Source: CAYYMD01 sp964472875 (GTDB lineage Bacteria; Planctomycetota; Phycisphaerae; SM23-33). From it: a stretch of 58,450 nt of DNA. Location: NCBI GenBank assembly GCA_964472875.1, contig CAYYMD010000013.1:1-58450 (forward strand), given 5' to 3'. The translations under genes and the position numbers were made by a program. The notes beneath the pieces are model-generated. The model worked only from the letters and a program-made list of their open reading frames with translations, searched no databases and had not been told where the DNA came from. This document shows positions 35,341 through 43,833 of the stretch, piece after piece; the first letter of the stretch is position 1, and each line of letters starts with the position of its first letter.

Positions 35341-35859
35341 TTATTCAGCTTGCGGCGACACTTTGGTGGTAATGTTCATTTTTTCTATCTCCGCCTGGGC
35401 CGCGGCCATCATAACCGGAGCCACGGCGCCATAATTAACCCGCGAATCTGCGCGAATCTCGACGAATATTTCTTTAAAGCCCTTGGCTTTGGCATTTTCG
35501 CTGCGTCGGCGGAAAATTTCCTCCAGGTGCGTAACATCTCCCACATTGACGGTTTCCAGGCCGACCTTGTATCTCCATGCCTCACCGGGCAGTATGGCCC
35601 GTTGTGCGGCCTTGGGGTCGTCGTGCGCAGAGAGAACGTTAACGATTATTTGGTTCGGCGGGTTTTCGCCTGTGCGTTCTTCTGTCTCGGCCTTCATCAG
35701 GGTGGGCAGTTGCACGTCGGGCAGCTGCTGCGAGACAATTTGTGCGGTAAGAATGAAAAATATTATCAGCAGGAACGTGCAGTCTATCATCGGGGTGAGG
35801 TTGATAGACACCTCTCCCGAAGATCCACCGCCTTTTGTCGAACTGACAGTTTTAGGCAT
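35341..35859 (-). CDS. ExbD/TolR biopolymer transport protein (first copy)
   Basis: The 172-aa protein has a membrane helix (INLTPMIDCTFLLIIFFILT, about 19-38) with the conserved Asp26, then a periplasmic domain with the ExbD-like end (FVEIRADSRVNYGAVAPVMMAAAQAEIEKMNITT). This last segment matches the classical ExbD fold better than the second copy. AAGGAATG precedes ATG 35859. It lies 26 bases after the TolQ/ExbB gene, in the standard B-D order. Confidence 0.95.
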   Translation of the reverse strand: MPKTVSSTKGGGSSGEVSINLTPMIDCTFLLIIFFILTAQIVSQQLPDVQLPTLMKAETEERTGENPPNQIIVNVLSAHDDPKAAQRAILPGEAWRYKVGLETVNVGDVTHLEEIFRRRSENAKAKGFKEIFVEIRADSRVNYGAVAPVMMAAAQAEIEKMNITTKVSPQAE

Positions 35860-35885
35860 TATTACATTCCTTACACATATTCAAC

Positions 35886-36509
35886 TTAACCGGTGGGCGC
35901 GGGCCGGAACGTGGAAATCAATTCCTGGCAGGCGGTCATTGTCTCGCTGGCCAGTGCGTCCACGCGGTTTCGCATCAATCCATAAACAGACAGGGCGGGA
36001 ATCGCTATCGCCAGGCCAAGAAGGGTGCTGACCAGGGCTATACCTATATCGCCGGCCAGGTCTGCGGGGTTGGGTGAGCCCTTCTCGACGATGGTGAAAA
36101 ACGCGCCAATCATGCCCCACACGGTGCCCAGAAGTCCCAGCATCGGAGAGATATTTCCGATAAGGTTCAGCCATTCAATCTGCCGCAGAAGTTTGGTGGT
36201 CCTTTCCTCGGCGGCCTCTTCCATGGCGCGCTCCATGGCGCTGTATCCGTGGGCCGCCTCTGATAGCGCAGAGTTAACAACGTAACTGAGAAAACTCGGT
36301 TCGTTCGATGTGAGTTCGATAACGTCACGGTATTGCTGATTATCGAACATTTCCTGGATTTGTGCATGCGTTTCTTCCGGCAGGATCGTCGTACGCCGGA
36401 TGCTCACAAGATACTGAATGATTAGGGCGATGGTTACGATACTCAGGCCCCATTCTATCAGACCTATTACTCCGGCGCCCGGCCAGACTAAGACTTCAAA
36501 CCAATTCAT
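35886..36509 (-). CDS. MotA/TolQ/ExbB proton-channel protein
   Basis: The 207-aa protein has three membrane helices (about 8-35, 108-135 and 152-175). The second and third carry the family core ISPMLGLLGTVWGMIGAFFTI and DIGIALVSTLLGLAIAIPAL, which form the proton channel with ExbD. AGGAGAATAATGTT precedes ATG 36509. It belongs to the motor operon; the 94-base gap upstream, after the TPR gene, holds no clear terminator. Which Ton, Tol or Mot branch it belongs to cannot be told by eye. Confidence 0.95.
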   Translation of the reverse strand: MNWFEVLVWPGAGVIGLIEWGLSIVTIALIIQYLVSIRRTTILPEETHAQIQEMFDNQQYRDVIELTSNEPSFLSYVVNSALSEAAHGYSAMERAMEEAAEERTTKLLRQIEWLNLIGNISPMLGLLGTVWGMIGAFFTIVEKGSPNPADLAGDIGIALVSTLLGLAIAIPALSVYGLMRNRVDALASETMTACQELISTFRPAPTG

Positions 36510-36603
36510 AACATTATTCTCCTATGTCAACCTTTTTAATTCACTGTTTGGCGTGATTTCCATATTTTGGCGTGGTTCATGGTGCACTGGGGCACTGTTG
36601 GAA

Positions 36604-37704
36604 TCATTCCCTTTCTGAAACTTTGAGGGATGCCAAGCTCTGCTTTGCCTTCGCGGCAAAGTCGCTATTATCATATCTTTCGATTATCATATTGAAAGCA
36701 TTTTTTGCGGCTCGTATGTTGGGTTTGGAAAACGACGCATTTACCTTTCCCGCCAGGTAAAGCGCCTGTGGCGCCTCGGGTGAATTTGGGAAATGCGCCA
36801 CTACCTTCATGTAATTTAACCCTGCGCTGTATAACAGTTCGTCGGCCTTTTCGCCCGAGGCAAGTTCCGCGCGGGCCCGCTGGGCTTTGCCCATAAGAAG
36901 CAGCGCACGGGGCAATTGTCCGTAATCAAACTTCTTGATATTTTGTTTCAGTTGTTCCAGGCCCTGTTCCGGACGATTATTAGAGATGAGGCCTTCCGCC
37001 GCCTTGAGTATTTTCTCGACATCGCCCTGTACATCGATGGGTTGTGTGCCGGGTGCCGCTTCGTCGGACCCTTTGTTGGTTTTGCCGGTTGTATCCCCCC
37101 GGGGTGGCTGTTGTCCCTGTACGCGGGACAATTTTTCGAGCAGGGCCTTTATTTCCTGGGCCAATGCGCCTTCGGCGTCTTTCAATCGCTTCCGGAGCGT
37201 CTTGATGGCCGAATTGTTTCTGGAAGAACCTTTGGGGCCAGTGTTAGAGGGACGAAGCGCCAACGACTCCTTTGAAGCGTTGTTTTCCTTTACAATCTCC
37301 AGCCACAGTTCGACCGCCTCGTCTATATAACCTGCCTGGTCGAGGGCCTCGAGGCGTCGATATCGAATAAGAGATTTTATAAGTGTATTTCGAGAGATTC
37401 TGTCAGCGTCTTCGTAAGCGGCGAGGGCTTCTTGGGCCTGGCCTTTTTTAAGCAGGTTCTCGGCATTGTTAAAGGCCGGTTCGTTATCGATGGTTAAAGA
37501 GGTAACTTCAGAAAGATTCTTCGTAATTTGTCTGCCCGTCTGAACCGCGAATGTGACCCGGCAATCTGCGATTCTTATTACATTCACCCCTGCGTATGGA
37601 ATGCCGCCCACGACCACTTTATCCGCTTCTACGGTCGTAGTAATCGCAATTACCAACGAAAGCGCCAGGATAATCTTCGACATTTTGTATTTATACGAAT
37701 TCAC
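36604..37704 (-). CDS. Secreted TPR protein of the motor operon
   Basis: With start GTG 37704 the 366-aa protein has a signal peptide (MNSYKYKMSKIILALSLVIA, cut about residue 27). A small beta module follows (KVVVGGIPYAGVNVIRIADC to SLTIDNEP), then TPR-like helices (NAENLLKKGQAQEALAAYED, YIDEAVELWLEIVKEN), a linker rich in Pro/Gly/Thr (about 196-230), and C-terminal TPRs (FPNSPEAPQALYLAGK). The C-terminal layout recalls CpoB/YbgF, a partner of the Tol system, but that is only an analogy. GAGGATAGA precedes the GTG; longer in-frame starts would overlap the vWA gene. ATG 37683 is an alternative start. Confidence 0.84.
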   Translation of the reverse strand: MNSYKYKMSKIILALSLVIAITTTVEADKVVVGGIPYAGVNVIRIADCRVTFAVQTGRQITKNLSEVTSLTIDNEPAFNNAENLLKKGQAQEALAAYEDADRISRNTLIKSLIRYRRLEALDQAGYIDEAVELWLEIVKENNASKESLALRPSNTGPKGSSRNNSAIKTLRKRLKDAEGALAQEIKALLEKLSRVQGQQPPRGDTTGKTNKGSDEAAPGTQPIDVQGDVEKILKAAEGLISNNRPEQGLEQLKQNIKKFDYGQLPRALLLMGKAQRARAELASGEKADELLYSAGLNYMKVVAHFPNSPEAPQALYLAGKVNASFSKPNIRAAKNAFNMIIERYDNSDFAAKAKQSLASLKVSERE

Positions 37705-37714
37705 TCTATCCTCG

Positions 37715-38869
37715 TTATTCACGGCTAATGTATTTGTATCTGCCGCCGGTTTCATCGGCGATTTTTTTCATCAGTTTTTCCGCCTCAGGAGGCCTGTGGC
37801 CGTACAGGAACGTATTTATCAGGACATTGTTATTTTTGTTGAGCGACTGAATTAGTCCGAGGACGGCGTCATTGTCGGCGAAACTTCCGTCGGTCAGGAA
37901 ATAAATCAGTTTGCCCGGCCGTTTCCTGTCGGCGGCACTTAGAACCTGGTAAGCACGTTTTAGCGAAGGTATAGGATCCGTACCCCATTGGGATGATTGC
38001 GCCAGCACATCACCTATGAACCGGGCGGCCGTTTCCTTGCTGCCTTCGGTTGCACGTACGAGACGGGCGGCCTGCATTTCTTTCGGTGGCCCGTCGGCGA
38101 AGAATATTACGTGGAAATCCTGGCGGGGAATCAGCCGGCTTATCGAAGTCACCAGTTCCCGCCGAACCAGGTCGAACACATCCACCATGGAACCGGACCG
38201 GTCCACCACATACACAATGTGGTGAGCATTGCCGCCGGAACCGAAAAAGTTACTACGAGGTCCAGCTCCGCTGCCGCCGCCGGTAAGTCCAAATGGCGCT
38301 TTTCCGCCCCCGCTGGCGCCGCCACCCCGCAGCCCTATGACATCCACCTGCTTGTCAGTTTGGCCTGTATCGGAGGAGACAGCAGATTCGTCACGAGAGT
38401 ACTCGCGCCTCTCGGTGGGCGTGGGTTGGCGGGCTTCGAGGTTGGGATCGGATTGGCCGGGATTCACCCGTCCTCCCGGATTTTCACTGAAAACAGCATC
38501 CGGAAATATTTTCTCTTCGCTGAGACCGCTCTGATAGACAATCATTACAGCAAAGACCATTATCAGGAACAGGCCGGCGTGCAGAAAAAGACTCATGACC
38601 AGCGGAAGAGATTTGGCCATGTATTCCATGACAGGAGATGGTTCTCCCTCTTCGAGTACTTCTTCCTCTTCCCGGAGTTCTTCTTGCGGCGGAGGTTCCT
38701 GGTCGCCGGGCACATCTTCACCCTGCCGAATGTGCGGCTGCGGCAGCGATGCAAGTCCTTCCGGCACAACAACTTTTTTGCCGCACCAAGGACATTTAAC
38801 TTTTTCGCCGGGTGAGGCGTCGATGTTTATAATTTCGCCGCATTTTTCACAACTGAATTCTACAGCCAT
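37715..38869 (-). CDS. TonB-like vWA protein with N-terminal zinc ribbon
   Basis: The 384-aa protein starts with a zinc ribbon (Cys7, Cys10, Cys26, Cys29). A Pro/Glu-rich cytosolic segment (about 50-80) follows, then a single membrane helix (about 89-112) containing S93-L-F-L-H97. S-x3-H is the signature by which TonB and TolA contact ExbB/TolQ. Then comes a Gly/Ser-rich linker (about 130-215) and a vWA domain (about 217-380) with MIDAS D223-x-S225-x-S227 (VVDRSGSM). No TonB C-terminal domain is present. It is first in the operon with ExbB and two ExbD. The inferred role is a motor-driven periplasmic arm whose end is a metal-dependent adhesion domain. GCAGGAGTATAAATAG precedes ATG 38869. Confidence 0.88.
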   Translation of the reverse strand: MAVEFSCEKCGEIINIDASPGEKVKCPWCGKKVVVPEGLASLPQPHIRQGEDVPGDQEPPPQEELREEEEVLEEGEPSPVMEYMAKSLPLVMSLFLHAGLFLIMVFAVMIVYQSGLSEEKIFPDAVFSENPGGRVNPGQSDPNLEARQPTPTERREYSRDESAVSSDTGQTDKQVDVIGLRGGGASGGGKAPFGLTGGGSGAGPRSNFFGSGGNAHHIVYVVDRSGSMVDVFDLVRRELVTSISRLIPRQDFHVIFFADGPPKEMQAARLVRATEGSKETAARFIGDVLAQSSQWGTDPIPSLKRAYQVLSAADRKRPGKLIYFLTDGSFADNDAVLGLIQSLNKNNNVLINTFLYGHRPPEAEKLMKKIADETGGRYKYISRE

Positions 38870-38949
38870 CTATTTATACTCCTGCGAGCGAGGTGCTGCA
38901 TGACGTTGGCGTGTGGGTCAAGCCCCAATCCTCACTCGCGTATAAATAT

Positions 38950-38978
38950 TTTCTAACTTATGTAAAACATTTAATCAA
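38950..38978 (-). promoter_or_regulatory. Candidate promoter of the motor operon
   Basis: On the minus strand TTGATT (38978-38973) and TAGAAA (38955-38950) are 17 bases apart, 80 bases ahead of the vWA gene start. The region is AT-rich compared with the flanking genes. Only the -35/-10 likeness supports it. The rest of 38870-39165, between the vWA gene and tRNA-Leu, shows no gene. Confidence 0.3.
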
Positions 38979-39165
38979 CTATTTTTCCTGAATGCATGCG
39001 CTGGCCTGGCAAGAGTTTTTCTACTTCGATGCGAACGAAAGTCTGAATTTCGGTTTACGGTTATTTTCATTATGGAATATTTTCGGTCTTTCTCGATATC
39101 TTCTATATATATAGACTATTATTCAGGCCGAAAGTTCGCGCAAAAAGCTGCGGAAAGTTTCACCG

Positions 39166-39251
39166 GCGAGGGTGGCGGAATCGGCAGACGCGCCAGGTTT
39201 AGGTCCTGGTCCCCCGAGAGGGGGATGTGGGTTCGAGTCCCACCCCTCGCA
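39166..39251 (+). tRNA. tRNA-Leu (anticodon TAG)
   Basis: The 86-base gene has acceptor stem GCGAGGG/CCCTCGC, anticodon loop TTTAGGT in a CCAGG/CCTGG stem, a long variable arm typical of class II tRNAs (about 39209-39230, CCCCC/GGGGG), T loop TTCGAGT, and discriminator A at 39251. CCA is not encoded. Confidence 0.96.
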
Positions 39252-39856
39252 ATCCCGCGCCAAAACGGACAAGACATATATTAACATCATTGCTGAGCCG
39301 GTTTTCGATTAGATGTGGTAATAATCAGTTATTGTTTTATACGCCTGTTCGTATGGATGGTCAGTCCTGGCCGCACAATTCAGAAAACGCTGCCGCGGTA
39401 AAAAGATGCCCACGTGGCAGGTGTGGTGAAAGGCGAAAATTGCTTGCGGTCTTAGCGGGTTGTAATAAAATTGTCGAAGGTAGACGGGACCGCCAGTGAC
39501 GGTGGCCGGCGGTTGCTGTGCGGGAAATAATCCCGGGACGATGTGGTACTTATGCTAAGTTCTGGAAACATATTGAGTTGTCGATGCCATTGCCCGGATG
39601 ATTGCCTCCATCAGAGCCGGTTACGCCGGTCGGAGATGGGCCTCATACAACTTTATCTAAAAGAAAGAGTTGCCGATATTATCCCTATGGTCCGATTCAT
39701 AAGTATATTTACGTAGAGGTTGCCGGATAGGTCGATGTACTTGGTTAAGGATTCATCCATGTGCCGGCTGGTTCCATGCGCGTTGAGTTATCCGGGCTAC
39801 GGCGGGGCTGCCTGAGTTGGTTCCACGGCCAATAAGACCACACAGAGGATAAATAT
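39252..39856. other. 605-base noncoding stretch upstream of the SLC13 gene
   Basis: No convincing reading frame is present on either strand. There are GC-rich segments able to pair, for example around 39487-39512 (accgcc..ggtggccggcggt), and the octamer TGGTTCCA occurs twice (39763-39770 and 39817-39824). I compared the region with the conserved cores of common riboswitches (TPP, SAM, c-di-GMP, cobalamin, fluoride) and with RNase P, and saw no match. It could be a long leader or an unrecognised small RNA. Confidence 0.4.
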
Positions 39857-41650
39857 ATGGCTTGGGAAGCGTGGTTTACACTTGGAATACTGATTTTCGT
39901 GCTGGGCATGTTAATCATGACCCGCATCGGGCCTGATCTGATCATGCTTGCGGGGCTAACCCTGCTGCTGGTCAGCGGCGTGCTTGGCGCCGGTGAAGCC
40001 CTCGAGGGGCTTTCCAATCCGGGCATGGTGACAGTAGGTGTTCTGTTCGTTGTCGTTGCCGGTATGCGCGAAACCGGCGTCATCGGCTGGGTTGCGCATT
40101 ATCTTTTGGGGCGACCCCGTTCACTGCTGTCAGCCCAGGCAAGGGTGATGTTTCCCGTCTCGCTGCTCAGCGCATTTCTTAACAACACGCCCGTCGTGGC
40201 TATGTTCATTCCCGCCGTGGCCGAGTGGTCCCGCAAGCACCGCCTCTCGATCAGTAAACTCATGCTGCCTATCAGCTACGCAGCCATTCTGGGGGGCACG
40301 TGCACGCTGATTGGCACAAGCACGAACCTGGTGGTCAACGGTCTGATCCTTTCAGAGACCTCACTGCCGGGGTTGGGTATGTTTGATCTGGCGTGGGTGG
40401 GTGTTCCGGTTGCCCTGTGCGGGACGGCGTACATGCTGCTGGCGGGCCGCAAACTGTTGCCGGAACGTGTGCCGCCGATCAGTGAAGAACGGGACCCACG
40501 CGAATACACGGTCGAGACAATAGTAGAGCCGGGCGGGCCGCTGGTCGGAAAGACAGTCCAGCAGGCCGGACTGCGGCACCTGCCGGGTTTGTATCTAATC
40601 GAGATAGCCCGCCGCGATGTGGCCGAAATCGGCCGAAAAGACCGCATTATCACCGCCGTCGGCCCGGACGAAGTACTCCAGGGCGGGGACCGACTGGTTT
40701 TCGTCGGCGAGGTCGGCTCGGTCGTGGATTTGCACAAAATGCCCGGTCTTAAACCGGCCGGCGACCATATATTCGACCTGTCATGCCCGCGATCGCAACG
40801 ATGTCTTATTGAGGCCGTCGCATCTCCCACCTGCCCGTTGGTGGGGCAGACCATCCGAGACGGCAATTTCCGGTCCACATATGATGCGGCCGTGGTGGCC
40901 GTCGCCAGACATGGACGACGCGTTCGGGGCAAGATAGGCGATATTGTCGTCCAGCCGGGAGACACGTTTCTGCTGGAGACGCATCCTTCCTTTGCCCGCA
41001 AGAACGCGAATAATCGCGACTTTTACCTTGTCAGCCAGGTGCCCGACTCGCATGTTCCGCGTCATGAAAAGATGTGGATTGCCGTCCTGACGGTGGCCGC
41101 GATGGTGTTCGCCGTTACTGTTGGCTGGCTCAGCATGATGCAGGCAGCCATGCTGGCTTCGGGCGTGATGCTGATAACGCGTTGCCTCACCGGTGAGCAG
41201 GCCAGGCGAAGTGTGGACTGGCAGATCCTGCTCGTGATTGCTTCGGCTTTCGGTATCGGCCGGGCGATGCAAACCAGCGGCCTGGCAGGGATTGTCGCTA
41301 ACCAAACCATATATCTGGCAGGGGGTAATCCCTGGTGGTCGCTGGTGATGGTCTACCTCGTAACTACTTTGTTCACGGAAATGATTACCAACAACGCCGC
41401 GGCCATACTGGTTTTCCCCATCGCCTTCCATACGGCCGAGTCCCTCGGTGTGAACTTCATGCCCTTCGCCATTGCGATAATGGTCGCTGCCTCGGCGAGT
41501 TTCTCTTCGCCACTGGGATACCAGACCAACCTCATGGTCTACGGTCCGGGCGGATACCGCTTTACCGACTACATGAAGGTGGGCATCCCAATGAATCTGA
41601 TTGCGGGTCTTATAACAGTAAATCTGGTGCCCCTGGTCTGGTCCTTCTGA
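39857..41650 (+). CDS. SLC13/DASS-type anion transporter with two RCK_C (TrkA_C) domains
   Basis: The 597-aa inner-membrane protein has helices in two halves. The first carries the hairpin motif FLNNTPVVAMFIP and TCTLIGTSTNLVVNG. The second carries MITNNAAAILVFP and SPLGYQTNLMVYGPGGY. These are the two substrate/Na+-binding loops of the SLC13 family. Between the halves lie two soluble RCK_C-like domains (about 215-300 and 305-390; ITAVGPDEVLQGGDRLVFVG, VVQPGDTFLLET), as in transporters gated by a small ligand. Substrate is probably a divalent anion such as sulfate or a dicarboxylate, but cannot be read from sequence. GAGG precedes ATG 39857 by 8 bases. It is convergent with the PhoD-like gene. 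Confidence 0.92.
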   Translation: MAWEAWFTLGILIFVLGMLIMTRIGPDLIMLAGLTLLLVSGVLGAGEALEGLSNPGMVTVGVLFVVVAGMRETGVIGWVAHYLLGRPRSLLSAQARVMFPVSLLSAFLNNTPVVAMFIPAVAEWSRKHRLSISKLMLPISYAAILGGTCTLIGTSTNLVVNGLILSETSLPGLGMFDLAWVGVPVALCGTAYMLLAGRKLLPERVPPISEERDPREYTVETIVEPGGPLVGKTVQQAGLRHLPGLYLIEIARRDVAEIGRKDRIITAVGPDEVLQGGDRLVFVGEVGSVVDLHKMPGLKPAGDHIFDLSCPRSQRCLIEAVASPTCPLVGQTIRDGNFRSTYDAAVVAVARHGRRVRGKIGDIVVQPGDTFLLETHPSFARKNANNRDFYLVSQVPDSHVPRHEKMWIAVLTVAAMVFAVTVGWLSMMQAAMLASGVMLITRCLTGEQARRSVDWQILLVIASAFGIGRAMQTSGLAGIVANQTIYLAGGNPWWSLVMVYLVTTLFTEMITNNAAAILVFPIAFHTAESLGVNFMPFAIAIMVAASASFSSPLGYQTNLMVYGPGGYRFTDYMKVGIPMNLIAGLITVNLVPLVWSF

Positions 41651-41780
41651 TTTTTGCTACTAAGTCCTGACTTCTGAAGTGGGGCACCCAAATTCACAAC
41701 TCCCTCTTTGTCAAATAAGGACTTACAGCAGTCTTTTCGACTTTATTCGGAAGTCAAAACTAAATCCGGCATGAATTTTG

Positions 41781-41812
41781 AGTTAACGAGTCAGCAAGTT
41801 AACGAATCAGCG
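41781..41812. repeat. Short tandem repeat, two 16-bp units
   Basis: AGTTAACGAGTCAGCA (41781-41796) is followed at once by AGTTAACGAATCAGCG (41797-41812), 14 of 16 bases identical. It lies in the noncoding gap between convergent genes. No function is evident. Confidence 0.75.
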
Positions 41813-41840
41813 GTGTTCTCGGCGCGTACTACTATGCGAA

Positions 41841-41862
41841 GTCCCGCCCGTACGGACGGGAC
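41841..41862. terminator. Palindrome between convergent genes, possible bidirectional terminator
   Basis: GTCCCGcCCGTACGGaCGGGAC is a 22-base palindrome with one mismatched pair, able to form a stable stem in RNA from either strand. It sits between the SLC13 gene (+) and the PhoD-like gene (-), 20 bases from the latter's stop. No T-tract follows on either side, so intrinsic termination is uncertain. Confidence 0.45.
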
Positions 41863-41882
41863 GAAGCGCCGGCCGCGGCACA

Positions 41883-43745
41883 TTACTGAAGCGTTACCTC
41901 AATTGTTTTTGCATCCTTTGAATCCGTTGTCTTTACGCCGCTTAGCGTCTTTATATTTTTACCTTCGCCGACTTTGACGGTGTAAGAGCCGCGGGCGAAG
42001 ACCTTGGGGCAAAATGTATTTCCGTTAATGCGAATCGTGTAGACGACCTCGCCGCCGGACTCGTCGATAATCTGCACGACTGGGTCCCGCTTTCCCTTTA
42101 TCTTCAGCGTGGGCAGATACGCAACCGCCTTGCGGCCGTAGTTGTCGCGCTGCTCGACGGTCTTCGGCCAGCCCGGATACTGCTTTGCATCGGGGTCTGA
42201 TACATCAACCTTGCGCGGCCAGCAGTTAAAGGTGATTTCGCGCTGGGCCTTGTCGAACTCCACCACGCCGAAGCCGGCCGCCCGCGTGGTGAGTTTATTG
42301 CCGCCGTTACGTTCCTTGGACGGGTTGGCGGCGGCCCAGCATGTAACGCGGTTGTTGAACCCGTCGAAGTGCCGGCCGGTGTATTCGGGCATGCCGGGTT
42401 GACGATTTTTTCCGGGCTTCAGCGGGTCCCACCACCGCAGGTACAGGTTCGCGATGGAGGGCACGCAAAACGAGTAGCAGGCGTCTTCCCAGTCGTCGAT
42501 ACCGTGGTGGAAGATGGTTCCAAGGTGCTGGTCGCCGGCTATGTGGACGGCGAAGCAGCGACGGATTTCGGCCAGGGCCTTGTTTCGCCCTGTCTGCGGC
42601 CAGCCGTTGGAGTCCAGGTCGGCGTGCAGCCGTCCGCCAACTTTGCCGTGGACGTGCGCACCGCCGCAGAATATTGTCTGCGAAAGGACGGCTTTCATCT
42701 CGGCCCCGCGCCAGTCCTTGCCCCATTGGCGAAGGAATTTCAACTGCCGCTCGCCCAGCAGCACCGCTTCCGGCACATCCACGCTTTTTGGGTCGTAGTC
42801 GGGGTTGCGGATGTGATCCGGCCGCGGACCCTGCTTGGGAATCAGCCCCTGCGGCCCGGACTTGAACTTTCGGTCTTCGATGATGGCGAAACTTACGCCG
42901 CCCAGCGTCAGGTCGGTATAGTAAACGCCGATGCCGCGCTTGACGGGCGTGGGGTCGTAGGGGTCAGGCAGGTGCCACGTCTGGGCCCGCTCGACGGCCT
43001 TGACGTAACTGACGGGCATGTAGTAGCCCCCGTCGTGACCTGCGCCGGTGAGGGATTTCTTGCCGGCCGCGCCCCAGAGGTTCGCCTGACCCACGTCGTG
43101 GTCGTCGGGGATGGTTATGGTCGGCCTGTTGGCGATTATCTCGCCGAAGTCCCGCCCGAACTTCAGCCAGTAGCCCAGGTGATGCTTGTGGTCGTATACC
43201 TGGTCGCCGGAGAAAAACAGCAGGTCCGGATCCAGTTTCTTTATGTTGCGCACGATGTCGGTCCGCGGGATATCTCCGCCGTGGCGGTGGTAGATGGAAT
43301 TGCCGGTGAACGCGGCCACTACTATACGGTCCTTGTCGACGGGGTCGCGCCTGATGAGCCCTTCGTAAGTGGCTTTTCCCTCAAGGGCGACCACGCGGTA
43401 GGGGCGGTCTTTGGTCATGTCCCAGTTTTCCACGCGGAAATGGGCCGTCCAGGTCTTGTCGCGGGCCTTATTGCCGTAGTTTTCCTCGGTAATGCGCGTC
43501 TGTGTGACCTTTTCCCACCGGCCGTCCTTTTTTATCTCGAGGGCGGCCGTGCGGCTCTCACCATCGGCCAGCGGGTATAATTGTGCGGTCATCTTGAGCG
43601 TGTTTTCGTGGACAGTGTAGAGTGCGAAGCAGATGCGGTCCTCGGGCGCAACTTCCGGTATTTCCCAAGGCGCCGCAGCCATGCCCTGTGAACCCGCCTG
43701 TAAAATGATCCAAACCAGCGTTAACGTCGAAAGAAATCGTTTCAT
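41883..43745 (-). CDS. PhoD-like secreted phosphatase
   Basis: The 620-aa protein has a signal peptide (MKRFLSTLTLVWIILQAGSQ, cut after MAAA). A PhoD-type N-terminal beta domain precedes a calcineurin-like metallophosphatase core. Metal-site motifs are FFSGDQVYDHKHH, TIPDDHDVGQ, and AGDQHLGTIFHHG. PhoD enzymes hydrolyse phosphomono- or diesters outside the cytoplasm using Fe/Ca. Longer in-frame starts upstream exist (43829, 43754), but ATG 43745 is preceded by AGGAATG at proper spacing and starts the signal peptide. It lies 88 bases after mutS2 on the same strand and is not obviously related to it. Confidence 0.88.
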   Translation of the reverse strand: MKRFLSTLTLVWIILQAGSQGMAAAPWEIPEVAPEDRICFALYTVHENTLKMTAQLYPLADGESRTAALEIKKDGRWEKVTQTRITEENYGNKARDKTWTAHFRVENWDMTKDRPYRVVALEGKATYEGLIRRDPVDKDRIVVAAFTGNSIYHRHGGDIPRTDIVRNIKKLDPDLLFFSGDQVYDHKHHLGYWLKFGRDFGEIIANRPTITIPDDHDVGQANLWGAAGKKSLTGAGHDGGYYMPVSYVKAVERAQTWHLPDPYDPTPVKRGIGVYYTDLTLGGVSFAIIEDRKFKSGPQGLIPKQGPRPDHIRNPDYDPKSVDVPEAVLLGERQLKFLRQWGKDWRGAEMKAVLSQTIFCGGAHVHGKVGGRLHADLDSNGWPQTGRNKALAEIRRCFAVHIAGDQHLGTIFHHGIDDWEDACYSFCVPSIANLYLRWWDPLKPGKNRQPGMPEYTGRHFDGFNNRVTCWAAANPSKERNGGNKLTTRAAGFGVVEFDKAQREITFNCWPRKVDVSDPDAKQYPGWPKTVEQRDNYGRKAVAYLPTLKIKGKRDPVVQIIDESGGEVVYTIRINGNTFCPKVFARGSYTVKVGEGKNIKTLSGVKTTDSKDAKTIEVTLQ

Positions 43746-43833
43746 GATTAACATTCCTGTTTTTGTTCGATTAAAATCATTCTTAATCCTTACAAACCTC
43801 TTTACATAATAACTCTTTAAAGTGTGCATGTAA

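Noticed and set aside
39252..39856. Known riboswitch or RNase P RNA in the long gap
   Set aside because: No conserved core of the common classes could be matched by eye.
41708..41977. 89-codon plus-strand frame after the SLC13 gene
   Set aside because: It runs antisense into the PhoD-like gene, contains the tandem repeat and palindrome, and has no Shine-Dalgarno.
42369..43580. 403-codon plus-strand frame antisense to the PhoD-like gene
   Set aside because: The minus-strand product has clear family motifs and a signal peptide; the plus frame is a shadow with no recognisable domain.
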